64,000 nucleotides of DNA from Azospirillum sp. TSH58 (lineage in GTDB: Bacteria > Pseudomonadota > Alphaproteobacteria > Azospirillales > Azospirillaceae): NCBI RefSeq assembly GCF_003119115.1, contig NZ_CP022364.1, positions 2,928,001-2,992,000 on the forward strand, in the 5' to 3' direction. Position numbers and translations under genes: made by a program. Below, piece by piece: positions 45,169 to 54,091 of the stretch. The notes below the pieces were generated by a model. That model did not search any database, was not told the origin of the DNA, and was given only the letters and a program-made list of their open reading frames with translations. Position 1 is the stretch's first letter, and each line of letters starts with the position of its first letter.

Positions 45169-45669
45169 ATGACCGCGCTGACCCGCAACATCTCCATCCG
45201 CGCCCTGGCCCGTGACGACGTGCCGGAGGTGATCGACCTCCTCCAGTCCTGCCACCGCCGGCCCGATGGCACGGTGCCCCCGCGCTATGGCGAATCGGCC
45301 CTGCGCAGAATGCTCTATGACGCGACGGCCGCCATCTGCCCGCACGGCTCCAACGTGCTGGTGGCGGTGGTCGACGGCGACATCGTCGGCGTGGTGGCTT
45401 ACCGCTCCGCCTTCATCTCGGCGCTGGGCTGGGAGATCGCCTATTGGGGCACGTCGCCCCGCCACCAGGGGCACGGCGTCGGCGGGCGCCTCCTCGATGC
45501 GGCGCTCACGCAGATCCGTCACGCCGCTGCGCCCGACCACTTCGTGTTGGTCCGCACCGCCCATCCAGCCGCCTTCGCGCGGCGTGGGTTCCATCCGTTG
45601 CCCGATGATGCAGCCCTGATGCGTGCGCAGGTCCGGGGCTTGCGGTTGGCCACGCTGGAGAATGCGTGA
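45169..45669 (+). CDS. GNAT family acetyltransferase
   Basis: A 166-residue GNAT protein: NISIRALARDDVPEVIDLLQ at the start and the acetyl-CoA loop GTSPRHQGHGVGGRLLDAAL at about 102-121. The end HPAAFARRGFHPLPDDAALM is typical. Its substrate is unknown; adjacent to the DndC-like gene, it might modify a base or a protein. Confidence 0.9.
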   Translation: MTALTRNISIRALARDDVPEVIDLLQSCHRRPDGTVPPRYGESALRRMLYDATAAICPHGSNVLVAVVDGDIVGVVAYRSAFISALGWEIAYWGTSPRHQGHGVGGRLLDAALTQIRHAAAPDHFVLVRTAHPAAFARRGFHPLPDDAALMRAQVRGLRLATLENA

Positions 45670-45920
45670 TGGCGGGGCGCCGCTACTTCCCGTCCCCTCG
45701 CTGGACAGCTGGCCAGAAGCGCCGCGCCGAGCGGGATCACCTCGCCGGCAAGGTCGAAGCTGTCACGGCGCCAACCGTCGGGCGGAGCGTCGCCGCGGTG
45801 CGGACGAAGATTGCCCGCATGGGCTTGCCCAAGGCGCCGACCGACAGCCGCCAAGGCTCGCTGATCGCTGACGGCGGCCCGGCCAGCCGCTTGACCCCAA
45901 CCCCTGAGAGGCGGTCATGA
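45669..45920 (+). CDS. Small HTH-like (GcrA/SANT-type) protein
   Basis: An 83-residue basic protein. PTVGRSVAAVRTKIARMGLP recalls the DNA-binding helix of GcrA/SANT-like domains (GRSxxAVRxKxxRLGL). The rest is Arg/Ala-rich. It overlaps the next gene by four bases. Confidence 0.6.
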   Translation: MAGRRYFPSPRWTAGQKRRAERDHLAGKVEAVTAPTVGRSVAAVRTKIARMGLPKAPTDSRQGSLIADGGPASRLTPTPERRS

Positions 45921-46933
45921 ACACGCCTTTGCAGCCTGATCCTCTCGTGCCGTCGGATGTTGATCTGCGGGACTTCCCGCACACGCCCTTGTTCCGGCAC
46001 GCGTTGTTCAGCTCGACCTTCCACGCCCATGCCACCGCCGAGGAATGGCGGGCCGGGGTCACGCTCTGGCTGAAGTCCTGGGATCAGGTGCCGGCGGGGA
46101 CCCTGCCGGCGAACGACGTCGACCTCTGCCGCCTCGCTGAGCTTGGCCGCGACATGCGGACATGGCTGGAGGTGAAGGAGATGGCGCTGCACGGGTGGTT
46201 CCTGTGCTCCGATGGCCGCCTTCATCACCGCGTGGTGGCTGAGGGCGTTTTGCACGCTTGGAAAAAGAAGCTGGAGCAGCGGTGGAAAACCGTGTGCTCC
46301 CGCATCCGAAAGGCTAACCAGCGCGCCGAGAGGCTGGGTGAGCTGAAGCGGCCTCTGCCGACCTTCGAACAGTTCTTGGCCCAGCGGGATGCCGATTCCC
46401 GCGCTCGCGCTCAACAGCAGCCCGATCATGCCGCTGATCTGGCTGATGCCGCCGTGCCGTCGGCGGATGAGGTGGACGAGCTGGATCAGGACGAGGATGG
46501 AGAGGAGGCCGAGGACGATGGTCTGGACGAACCGGCGGGCCATGTCGACGCGCCTCCGGACCCTGCGCCCCCCAAGCCAAAAGCGGAACATGTCCGCATC
46601 GGTGAGACGGTCGCCGCGATCATGGGCGTGGCTGACAACCCCAACTGGTTCGGGGATTACGGGCGCGTCATGGCGTGGCTCAAGCAGGGCGCCGACGAAG
46701 AGCTGATCGTTGGCACGGTCGCGCGGGTCATGGGCGAGCGCAGGAAGGGGCAGGGGCCGCCCAGGTCGCTGAACTACTTCGATGACCCCATCGCACGGGC
46801 CATCGCCGACCGCTCCCGTCCGCTTCCCGAGGTTTCCGATGTCCAACGAACTGATTCCGGCCGCCGCCGCGCCACACCTCCCAACCGATTTGAGGCCATC
46901 GTTGAGCGGGACCTTGCGGGAGGCTCTGGCTGA
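45917..46933 (+). CDS. DUF1376 phage replication protein
   Basis: A 338-residue protein with a DUF1376 N-terminus: PLVPSDVDLRDFPHTPLFRH, WLKSWDQVPAGTLPANDVDL, SDGRLHHRVVAEGVLHAW. Long acidic linkers (VDELDQDEDGEEAEDDGLDE) separate it from a second domain (GVADNPNWFGDYGRVMAWLK). DUF1376 proteins are found at the position of lambda O-type initiators. The next gene starts inside this one, as in the second replication module at 60979. Confidence 0.85.
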   Translation: MNTPLQPDPLVPSDVDLRDFPHTPLFRHALFSSTFHAHATAEEWRAGVTLWLKSWDQVPAGTLPANDVDLCRLAELGRDMRTWLEVKEMALHGWFLCSDGRLHHRVVAEGVLHAWKKKLEQRWKTVCSRIRKANQRAERLGELKRPLPTFEQFLAQRDADSRARAQQQPDHAADLADAAVPSADEVDELDQDEDGEEAEDDGLDEPAGHVDAPPDPAPPKPKAEHVRIGETVAAIMGVADNPNWFGDYGRVMAWLKQGADEELIVGTVARVMGERRKGQGPPRSLNYFDDPIARAIADRSRPLPEVSDVQRTDSGRRRATPPNRFEAIVERDLAGGSG

Positions 46934-47540
46934 TCAGCAGAACGGTGCGATGGTCGACGGGGCGTGGGTGATGCGCCCTTCAGACTGGAAGCCGCCCGCG
47001 GTCATCCCACTGGAGACGCAGCAAGAAGCCGCCACCGCTGTGGCATGGCTCCGCGATCGGTCGGCCCCGGTTCCTGTGGATGTTGCCGAGCGATGGGTCG
47101 CGCACCTCGCGAAGCGCATGGCCGGGGACATGCCGTCTGAGACGAAGCTGGCCACCGCCGTGACGGACATCGTCGAGGAGGGCTATCCGGCGGCCATGTT
47201 CCAAGACCTGGAGATGCTCCGACGTGTCGCCCGCCAGTTCAAATGGTTCCCCGGCTGGGCCGAGCTCGCCCCGGCACTGGACGCCGAACGCGACCGTCTG
47301 CGGCAGGCCTTCGAGCGGCTGGCGGTGATCGCCCGCGGTGGAGAGGTTCGCCGCCGACCAGGCAACCAGAACCGCCGGCAGCAGGACGACAGCCCGGCAG
47401 GTCCGCGCTCCATGAGCGAAAGCACGGAACGGCTCATGGAGGAATTCTGGGCAAAGAACGGTGGGCGCCCGGTGCGCCGGAAACCGGCCGAAACCATCGA
47501 CAACGAGCTTGACGACACCAGCGTGGGGAACGCGCGATGA
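46839..47540 (+). CDS. Putative helicase loader (lambda P position)
   Basis: A 233-residue helical protein from the ATG at 46839. Its N-terminus is Pro/Ala-rich, followed by ERWVAHLAKRMAGDMPSETK and a block FQDLEMLRRVARQFKWFPGW that parallels a block in the 61733 protein (RTLIAAGRRFNTYFPTFGKV). It overlaps the DUF1376 gene by 95 bases. It could load the host DnaB helicase; this is inferred from position and from the paired second module. Confidence 0.6.
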   Translation: MSNELIPAAAAPHLPTDLRPSLSGTLREALADQQNGAMVDGAWVMRPSDWKPPAVIPLETQQEAATAVAWLRDRSAPVPVDVAERWVAHLAKRMAGDMPSETKLATAVTDIVEEGYPAAMFQDLEMLRRVARQFKWFPGWAELAPALDAERDRLRQAFERLAVIARGGEVRRRPGNQNRRQQDDSPAGPRSMSESTERLMEEFWAKNGGRPVRRKPAETIDNELDDTSVGNAR

Positions 47541-48532
47541 GCAAGAAGAAGACCAAGGCCCGAGTGCGTGACGCCCAGGCTGCCGCGCCGTCCGCCCCGC
47601 CTGTCCCAGCGTTTTGGGGCGCCGCTCCGGACCGGCTGTTGAAGAACCTGAATGTGCCCGGTGTCTACACGTTCCGCGGCCCTATCGATGGACGCGAGAC
47701 CGTCCGCCATTTCCGCGTCTCGCAGGTCGCTGGCGGACTGCTGCTGACGGATGCGACCGAAGCTGTGGCGCTGGAGCTGGTCGAGCACGCCCGCCAGAAG
47801 GTGGACGCGTCTGCAGCCGCAGAGCGCGCCCGCGTTGCCCTTATCGGCGCCCGCAGCCCGAACGAGATCCGCGCCGCCCGTGGCGACGTGGTGGCCGAGC
47901 AGACCATGAAGGCCGGTGTGACCCGCGGCCGGGCGCTGACCTCGCTCGGCACCCTCCAGCAGCGCCACCTGCTGACCATGCGCCAGTTTGAGGCGGGCGA
48001 CCGGCTGGCGCAGGACGTCAAGACGGTGGCTGGGGCGCGAGAGGCGCGGGACGATGCGGCGCCGGAATATTCCCCGATCGGCGGCCGAGCTTGGGAGGAT
48101 TTCGCCGTCGCCGCGGGCCGGAACCTGGAGCTGGTTAAGCGGGCGTGCAGTGACTTGCCTTGGTACGACGGCATCAGCCTGTGGACAATCGTGGAGGACA
48201 TCGTGATCCATGAGAAAACCATGCGCGAAGCCGCAGGTGGCCGGTCCGCTGTTCAACAGGCCCGCGCCAAGACCGCGCTCCGCATCGCCCTGGACGTGGT
48301 GGGCGACATCTATGAACTGCCCGCGGACATCAAGCGGACACGCGTTCTGTTCAACGGCGTTCCCGTGGAGATGCGCTACTGCGAAGACATCGACGGCCTC
48401 AACGAGGAGGGGGAGCCGAGGATCATCCCGCGCGCCATCAAGCTGAAAGGCAAGCGGTGGGTAGAGACGGCGCCTACGATGCAGAAGCTCTACGATCGGG
48501 CGAAGAAGCGCCTATCCTCGTGCTTGGATTAG
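47537..48532 (+). CDS. Candidate late regulator (DUF6456-like)
   Basis: A 331-residue protein. After a basic N-terminus and a DUF-like beta section it has a helical block, TLQQRHLLTMRQFEAGDRLA and WYDGISLWTIVEDIVIHEKT. This resembles helix-turn-helix late regulators of the DUF6456 or RinA/Q type, where a gene of this class commonly ends the rightward early operon before the cargo and packaging genes. The resemblance is weak and untested. Confidence 0.5.
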   Translation: MSKKKTKARVRDAQAAAPSAPPVPAFWGAAPDRLLKNLNVPGVYTFRGPIDGRETVRHFRVSQVAGGLLLTDATEAVALELVEHARQKVDASAAAERARVALIGARSPNEIRAARGDVVAEQTMKAGVTRGRALTSLGTLQQRHLLTMRQFEAGDRLAQDVKTVAGAREARDDAAPEYSPIGGRAWEDFAVAAGRNLELVKRACSDLPWYDGISLWTIVEDIVIHEKTMREAAGGRSAVQQARAKTALRIALDVVGDIYELPADIKRTRVLFNGVPVEMRYCEDIDGLNEEGEPRIIPRAIKLKGKRWVETAPTMQKLYDRAKKRLSSCLD

Positions 48533-48634
48533 TCGAAGAAAAACGAAGACGCATGAACATCCAATGCGGATTGGAGCGGTTGTGCTGTATTGCAAGTCTG
48601 CCGCACGCTGCTCCAATTCGCTCTGTTCCGAGCA

Positions 48635-49450
48635 TCACGATAGCAAGGGCACGAGAGTGGCATACGTTGCAGATGGGAACGGCAGGTTACGGAAGGTTGA
48701 TGCCCTCCTGAACTTTAAAACTGGCTTTAACTGACTAGAGCCAAAAGGTCCACGTAAGGATAGGTCTATCCATCTTTTTGATGTATACAAATAACCGGCG
48801 CTGCTGTTATAATTTCCATCGCTATCGTACCACTCTTTCGATTCTTTTTCTATGCGATGAGGTAATCTCGTTGCCATCCAGATGGCGTCTTTGCTGGCAT
48901 CGTAATACGGCATTGTCTTGGAGAAGATGAAATCTAACATCCAAGTTTCCATGGCGTGCTGCGTGTATTTTTGAACCAGCAAACCATTCTCATCATGAGT
49001 TATTACTGCGTTCATTTTAAGCACCGGAAGCCACATGACCGCAGTGTCAAGGCGTGCATAATCCCTGGTTCGGGCTAAGAGATTACTGATACCTACCTGG
49101 GTGTTCTGCACTTCGATCGCTAATCGCTTTCCAGCCTGATTGGTCACCAGCACATCTGCTCTGCGATCTTCTTTGTCTGCCCACATTGGGAGCTCGAGAT
49201 CTACTTCAGCATCTACATGGTAGCCGAGGTTCTTGAAGAGCCGCGCCATAAAATTCTTTGCTTTTAGGTGCTCAGCACTTTCCTTGGCAGCAAAGGGGCA
49301 GGCCGATCCTCGCTTGTGAGCGAAGTGGTGAACCTTGATATACCCCTGTTTGACAATGACGGGTTCATTGCATGCTGGGCACCGGTAGTCGCCGTTCCTT
49401 GGAGCGCCGAGTGCTAGAACCCTTACGCCGCTATCAACCGCAACCAGCAT
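48635..49450 (-). CDS. Competence CoiA-like protein
   Basis: A 271-residue protein with the CoiA layout. A zinc-ribbon-like start (YRCPACNEPVIVKQGYIKVH, HFAH) is followed by SAEHLKAKNFMARLF and a nuclease-like section (RRADVLVTNQAGKRLAIEVQ, QVGISNLLARTRDYA). CoiA proteins are PD-(D/E)XK-type nucleases. It is AT-richer than all phage core genes and reads opposite to the rightward operon, as expected for acquired cargo. Confidence 0.85.
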   Translation of the reverse strand: MLVAVDSGVRVLALGAPRNGDYRCPACNEPVIVKQGYIKVHHFAHKRGSACPFAAKESAEHLKAKNFMARLFKNLGYHVDAEVDLELPMWADKEDRRADVLVTNQAGKRLAIEVQNTQVGISNLLARTRDYARLDTAVMWLPVLKMNAVITHDENGLLVQKYTQHAMETWMLDFIFSKTMPYYDASKDAIWMATRLPHRIEKESKEWYDSDGNYNSSAGYLYTSKRWIDLSLRGPFGSSQLKPVLKFRRASTFRNLPFPSATYATLVPLLS

Positions 49451-49551
49451 GATTCTTCCAAATTCTTCAATTTGGAGAATGCGGCGGAAGATGGCAAATG
49501 TCTAGGATGAAAAACTCTACGATGTTGCCCCGAGAGCCGCGCTGGGGAGGG

Positions 49552-49899
49552 CTATTCTACATCCGGTTGGCTGGTCAGCAGCTTTCGCACCTTTGCCGGG
49601 ATCGGGCGACCGCTTTCCTGTTCGGGATGTCCCCAGCGGAACACGTCGGCTCTGGTGTACTTGGTGCCCAGCTCGCCGTTCAGCCAGTTCATGGCGCTCA
49701 GCCACCCGCCTACGCTCTCCACCCAGGCGGTGTAGTAGGCGACGTCAAAATCCTTGGTTCGCTCCCGCGATGTGTGTGCGGGCTCCACATACAGCTCAAA
49801 CGGAATTACCGCAGTGCTGTTGGTCAGCACCACCGAGGGAGGCAGGCCATGCTTGCGGGCGAAATTCTAAAGATCGGAGAGGGCGCGGATCGTCTTCAT
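49552..49899 (-). pseudogene. Small gene interrupted by an in-frame amber codon
   Basis: The ATG at 49899 opens MKTIRALSDL and then TAG (49867-49869), followed in the same frame by NFARKHGLPPSVVLTNSTAV, and on to a stop at 49552. The continuation is well formed and joins directly to the 93-residue downstream piece that starts at 49833. A single base change probably inactivated the gene. It may be read through only if a suppressor tRNA exists. No family is recognised. Confidence 0.6.
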
Positions 49900-49960
49900 G
49901 GTAAAAACCCTATGGTGTGTTGCGTCGTATTGCAATGGAACGCCCAAGAGTCCACAGAGC

Positions 49961-50311
49961 CTAGCGGATCGGGTTCATGAGACGAATAGCGGTGCCTTCT
50001 GGAACCGACAAGCGATGCCGATCAAAGGTTATTTCCACGCCCCGTGGAAAAAAGCCCTTGCAGTTATCCGTTTTTTTTCGCACCAACGTCAAGTCCATCA
50101 GTCTGGGAGCGGGAGCGGGCCGGAGCATGACGTCGAAGTCAGCCGCGTTGGTGCATCCACCAGAAGCAACTCGAAATCGCAAAACGTCCTGTCCAATATA
50201 CGCTTCCCACACCGTCTCCACAGACTCGGAGGCGGCGGTCGCAGCGGCAATCGTAGTCAATAGGCAGGCGGTCACAATGACCGCCTGCCCTATGTACCGA
50301 CATGGGTTCAC
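49961..50311 (-). CDS. Small exported protein, downstream of the protease
   Basis: A 116-residue protein with a clear signal peptide (VIVTACLLTTIAAATAAS, cleavage near residue 27). The mature part has two cysteines (GGCTNAADF; KTDNCKGFF). It overlaps the protease stop by four bases and is therefore translationally coupled to it. No family is recognised; it could be a substrate, inhibitor or partner of the protease. Confidence 0.7.
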   Translation of the reverse strand: MNPCRYIGQAVIVTACLLTTIAAATAASESVETVWEAYIGQDVLRFRVASGGCTNAADFDVMLRPAPAPRLMDLTLVRKKTDNCKGFFPRGVEITFDRHRLSVPEGTAIRLMNPIR

Positions 50312-51453
50312 GGTTTCAGTGCCTTTTCGAGCCTGTTCGCAAGTGTGACATCCTCACCTCTGCATCCGTCAATAGGGCAACGCTTAGAAATAAAGCACGG
50401 CGAATTTATTTTGAAATCATTTTCGCCGCGAACCAATATGCCTTCAATCAGCAATTCTCCCTGGGACAAACGGGCCGTGTTAAACACCGCTGACCCGGAA
50501 TTCCCTTGGTAAGTATCGAGATTAGCCACGAAAAACCCACGTTTAGCGTTTAGGGAACGCACTGCCGCTCCATCGGCGATTTTGACCGGAAGTCCCAACG
50601 GATACCCGATCACGGTCACCCCTTCACCTACGTTGATGGGCGGAGAGGACGACGCCCGAATGGTTACCTGCGGCGCGTCGATCTCCCTATCCACCTGAAC
50701 GATCCGCCAGTCGCTGCCAATGCCTGGTTCCAATTCGCCACCGACGATCTTTTCGCATTTGTACACGTTCTTGGCGGCAATCCCCTGCTCTGGCTGTGGC
50801 TTATCATTGGTTTTGTAGAAGCCGAAAACAAACCGGGTGTTATTGCAGCTTTCCTGATCGCGAATGCAGTGGCCGGCGGTGGCGATCAGGTTCCTGCCGA
50901 CCTTGAAGCCGGAGCAAAACGCTGGATTGGGTTCATCCCAGAACGGCTCCTCCGGCTCCTTCAGTGATTCCGCCTGTTTGGGAGTGCACAAGCCGCGCCC
51001 GGACGGACCATCGAGGACGTTTCCGCCCGGCAGATCATAGAATTGGCCATCGGCTCGCGCCAATACGTTGGCGGCATTGACCAAGGCGGCCGTCGCGTCC
51101 GCAGCCCTGCGCTGATTGGGCGTCGTCCTTGAATGCCCATAGTTTTTTCGGTCGTCACCACCATAAATGGCCTTACTTTCCAGTCCGTAGATACTTGTTG
51201 CCGCCCGGGCCCCTTCCCGGAGAAAGTCGTTAAGGGCGTCCTCTACTGCGCGCTGCTCGTGAACGCTAGCGCCATCCGGCTTCGGCGCTCTCGTGGTGTC
51301 CTCGATGCGGCCACGAATATTTCGCAATGTATCAGTCGCATCGCGTAGCGTCCGTTCCGTTGTCCTTCCAATGTCGTTTCCTTGGGCAAATGCCGGGTGG
51401 CAAACGGCGCACGCCATGCCGATAATAAGGCCTGCTACGACCAAACGACTCAT
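50308..51453 (-). CDS. Secreted trypsin-like serine protease
   Basis: A 381-residue S1-type peptidase. The signal peptide (LVVAGLIIGMACAVCHPAFA) is removed near residue 24. A ~140-residue helical pre-domain follows, then the catalytic triad His195 (ATAGHC), Asp248 (GSDWRIVQVD) and Ser319 (YQGNSGSAV). The start at 51453 matches the signal peptide. It is the middle gene of a three-gene exported cassette. The substrate is unknown; candidates are envelope or host-competitor proteins. Confidence 0.9.
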   Translation of the reverse strand: MSRLVVAGLIIGMACAVCHPAFAQGNDIGRTTERTLRDATDTLRNIRGRIEDTTRAPKPDGASVHEQRAVEDALNDFLREGARAATSIYGLESKAIYGGDDRKNYGHSRTTPNQRRAADATAALVNAANVLARADGQFYDLPGGNVLDGPSGRGLCTPKQAESLKEPEEPFWDEPNPAFCSGFKVGRNLIATAGHCIRDQESCNNTRFVFGFYKTNDKPQPEQGIAAKNVYKCEKIVGGELEPGIGSDWRIVQVDREIDAPQVTIRASSSPPINVGEGVTVIGYPLGLPVKIADGAAVRSLNAKRGFFVANLDTYQGNSGSAVFNTARLSQGELLIEGILVRGENDFKINSPCFISKRCPIDGCRGEDVTLANRLEKALKP

Positions 51454-51508
51454 CAGAACCTCCCGTCGTTGCACCTTCAATTAGGACATCGAGCAACGGC
51501 GACATCGG

Positions 51509-52762
51509 TCATCCCGATGTCACCACGCTCGAGAGCGCGGCTCCGCACGAACCGACAATGGCCGGAGGACCGGCAGTCAGATTGATCCTTGAGAAATGCT
51601 CTGGCCTGAAGGGCTCGTTACGCCCTGCTATGCGTGCCTTAATGTTGGCGTCACGCATGGCGGTAAGCGCGGCCGCAGCCGATTCCTCCACCCGCGTGGT
51701 CGCAGCCGAGCATGCCCGCAGCTTTATGATGGCGTCGGCGAACTTAGTATCCGCTTCGTTGTTGGCGGTCACCTCCTGCTGCCGCTCACTCTGTTCAGCT
51801 GCTTGCCTGCGCTCGGGGATTACCAATTCCTGCAACGCCGTGGTCGTCTTGGTCTTAACGGTCTGGTCATTTAGAACCCGTCCAAGGAACGCAATGAACT
51901 CGCTGGCAGATTCGGTTTCGGTAACGAGCACACTTGCCGTCATGGGCTTGACGGCGTCCGTCTTGCTGAGCTGAAACCATGGCGACTCGAAGGGCATGGA
52001 AACTGCGCTAGAGATGCCATCCTCACGCGCGTCGACAGAGGTCCTGAACATGCGAGGCTCCTGGCGGGAAATGCCCCCGACTTTGATCGTCGCGGCCGGA
52101 GCCTTCTCAAGGCTTGGATCGGATCCAGGCGCATGAAGCGACATGAAGACGGCGACTTGCCGGGACTGGCCGGTTCGGAGCAAACGGGTTCCGATGGGCT
52201 CGTCAAGCATGACCACGACCGGCTCTATGGTCAGGGCCGAATTGTCGGAGGAGGCGCGGAAGATTCCTTCGAAGAAGAAGTCTGGCCTTTCGGCAAGCCA
52301 AAGCCCGTTGTCAATTACTGCCTTGCGCTGATCCACTTTCCATGTTGCCCCCTCCGCATCGTTCGCACGGTGGCCGGACCATTCCGGCAGCGTGTCTAAG
52401 GCATGTTTGGAGGGGGAGGTGAGGAATTTGCCTCGTGCAATCTGAACGCAACGAGGGAAGTTATCCTTAGATGTTTCGAAGTTCCGGCTGGCAAAAACCT
52501 TCCATGTCCTTTCGGATGCGGCGTCGGTCAGTGCTTGCCCTAAATAGTTGACGCCCTGCGAAATGGCACTGGCTCCAATAGCCGCCAGCACACCACCGAA
52601 CATCTTCGTCTGCGTCTCTTGGGGGACAAAGGCACACGGCCCGAGCGCAGCCTGCGTTGTATAGATGACGCCGTCAGGCACTGCTTGGTCGGCGGCGTTG
52701 TGAGAGGCACATGCCGCAATAATTGTAGCCGAGATGACGAGCGACGCTGTTCGACACCACAT
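51509..52762 (-). CDS. Exported lipoprotein, partner of the serine protease
   Basis: A 417-residue protein with signal peptide and lipobox (VISATIIAACAS, Cys18). It is helical at both ends (ALQELVIPERRQAAEQSERQ) and beta-rich in the middle. It ends 56 bases before the protease start on the same strand. No family is recognised. As cargo it may act on the cell envelope, for example in exclusion of other phages, but there is no direct evidence. Confidence 0.75.
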   Translation of the reverse strand: MWCRTASLVISATIIAACASHNAADQAVPDGVIYTTQAALGPCAFVPQETQTKMFGGVLAAIGASAISQGVNYLGQALTDAASERTWKVFASRNFETSKDNFPRCVQIARGKFLTSPSKHALDTLPEWSGHRANDAEGATWKVDQRKAVIDNGLWLAERPDFFFEGIFRASSDNSALTIEPVVVMLDEPIGTRLLRTGQSRQVAVFMSLHAPGSDPSLEKAPAATIKVGGISRQEPRMFRTSVDAREDGISSAVSMPFESPWFQLSKTDAVKPMTASVLVTETESASEFIAFLGRVLNDQTVKTKTTTALQELVIPERRQAAEQSERQQEVTANNEADTKFADAIIKLRACSAATTRVEESAAAALTAMRDANIKARIAGRNEPFRPEHFSRINLTAGPPAIVGSCGAALSSVVTSG

Positions 52763-53368
52763 GCCTCCCTCCGAATCAGCTCTGTTCCGTGAGAGTTACA
52801 GATTAGGGTGGTATGATTGATCTAGCAAACTGAAGTTTAAGACGTTCATATCGACAAAATGCATATAGTGAGAGTGGACCTTTTGGTCAAATGTCGGAAA
52901 CGAAAGTTCTATGCAATGAAATGCCACTGTTTCGTGTTGGGCGCCGACGAGTTGCAGTGGCCTCTCCCCGGTCAGCGCCCGGATTCAGCTGACGACCGCA
53001 TCCGCAAGGTCTCGTTAATCGCCGCAGGTCGCGTTGTCGCCGGTCCGCGGGAGATTCTTCCCGCGAATGTGCCACCAAGAGAGTAACGCTAACCCGTCGA
53101 CCTGCGCGACGCCCAGGGCCCGGCCGTCGCAGGCGACGTATAGGACGCGCATCGGGAAAGACCCGCCGGGAAGCTGTCCAAGCCGCTCCGGCGGTTGTCG
53201 CTACCGTGGTGGAGGATGCGGCTCCGGTTTCCAGGCGGAGATGACGTGCGCTACTAAGGGCGCCCAGCTCGTCCACCACTCCGCGTCTGTCTGCCCGCTC
53301 GACCTGGAGGGCTGCGACGGCGAGGCGAATCCAGCGCGGGGCCGGCGGAAGCGATCACCCTGGCCAAG
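52763..53368. other. No confident gene; AT-rich left half
   Basis: The left 150 bases are AT-rich and hold the promoter side of the exported cassette. A 45-codon minus frame (53015-53152, MRVLYVACDGRALGVAQVDG) has GC-ending codons but no ribosome site. A plus frame at 52859-53086 and another at 53242-53411 overlap it and look weaker. None can be called a gene. Confidence 0.5.
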
Positions 53369-54091
53369 GTGCCGCAATGGGTGCTGGAGAAGGTCCGGGC
53401 CGCCCTGGTGACGCTGCAGGACGTCGCCGACCGCATGCAGCACCTGCGCCGCAAGCTGGGGACGCGCTACGTCGCTGAGGCGTGGGAGTCGACCTTCGAA
53501 CGGGAATGCACGTCGCCGCTGGCCTTCCTGGTCCGGTTCCGCGCGTCGGCCCTGAAAGAGCGGGTGGACTCGGAAGCGGCGTTGCGCGCGCTTGGTGGCG
53601 TTCCTGACACCGCCTTGACGCCGGCGGAGCTGGACTATTTCCGCCCGCGGGGGACTGAGAAGGAGCCGGCAACGGCGGACCTGCTGCGGCTGCAGGCCTT
53701 CGCCGCGCGCCACGGCATGCAGCCGGGTGACGTTGCTGGCCCGCTGTCGGTGCTGTCGTCGCGCTATCTGGCGCGGCGGAATCGCATGGCGCAAGCGGTG
53801 GAGACATTCCGGGCCGCGACGATGGACGAGCTGTGCAACGCGCAGAACCCGGAGACCTACGCGACGTGCGGAACGCTGGTGCCGGCGGATGATGGGGCCG
53901 GGCCGGTTCGGTATGAGGCCCTGGCAGCGCCGGACGATGGAACCTTTGCCGCCTTCATGCGCGAGACCTTCGGGCCGCGCTGGGCAGTCGGACGGAAGCG
54001 GCGCGGCTGCGATCGGGTTTGGATCACCAAGCGCCAGTACAACGCGGCTCGGCAGGCGTGGGAGGCTCGGCAGGCTGACCAGCTCCGGTGA
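53369..54091 (+). CDS. Hypothetical phage protein upstream of the iteron arrays
   Basis: A 240-residue protein, GTG start, mostly helical (LEKVRAALVTLQDVADRMQH; RRKLGTRYVAEAWESTFERE). The C-terminal half (FAAFMRETFGPRWAVGRKRR) ends with a basic, possibly DNA-binding stretch. It lies directly upstream of the 14-bp palindrome arrays, so it is a candidate to bind them. Not recognised. Confidence 0.6.
   Translation: MPQWVLEKVRAALVTLQDVADRMQHLRRKLGTRYVAEAWESTFERECTSPLAFLVRFRASALKERVDSEAALRALGGVPDTALTPAELDYFRPRGTEKEPATADLLRLQAFAARHGMQPGDVAGPLSVLSSRYLARRNRMAQAVETFRAATMDELCNAQNPETYATCGTLVPADDGAGPVRYEALAAPDDGTFAAFMRETFGPRWAVGRKRRGCDRVWITKRQYNAARQAWEARQADQLR

Noticed and set aside
43447..45594. A 715-codon minus-strand frame opposite the DndC-like and GNAT genes
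   Set aside because: Plus-strand genes here have clear motifs (SGGKDS, GNAT loop) and overlapping start/stop codons; the antisense frame has no motif.
52859..53086. Plus-strand 75-codon frame after the exported cassette
   Set aside because: AT-ending codons, no ribosome site and overlap with a better-looking short minus-strand frame; not reported as a gene.
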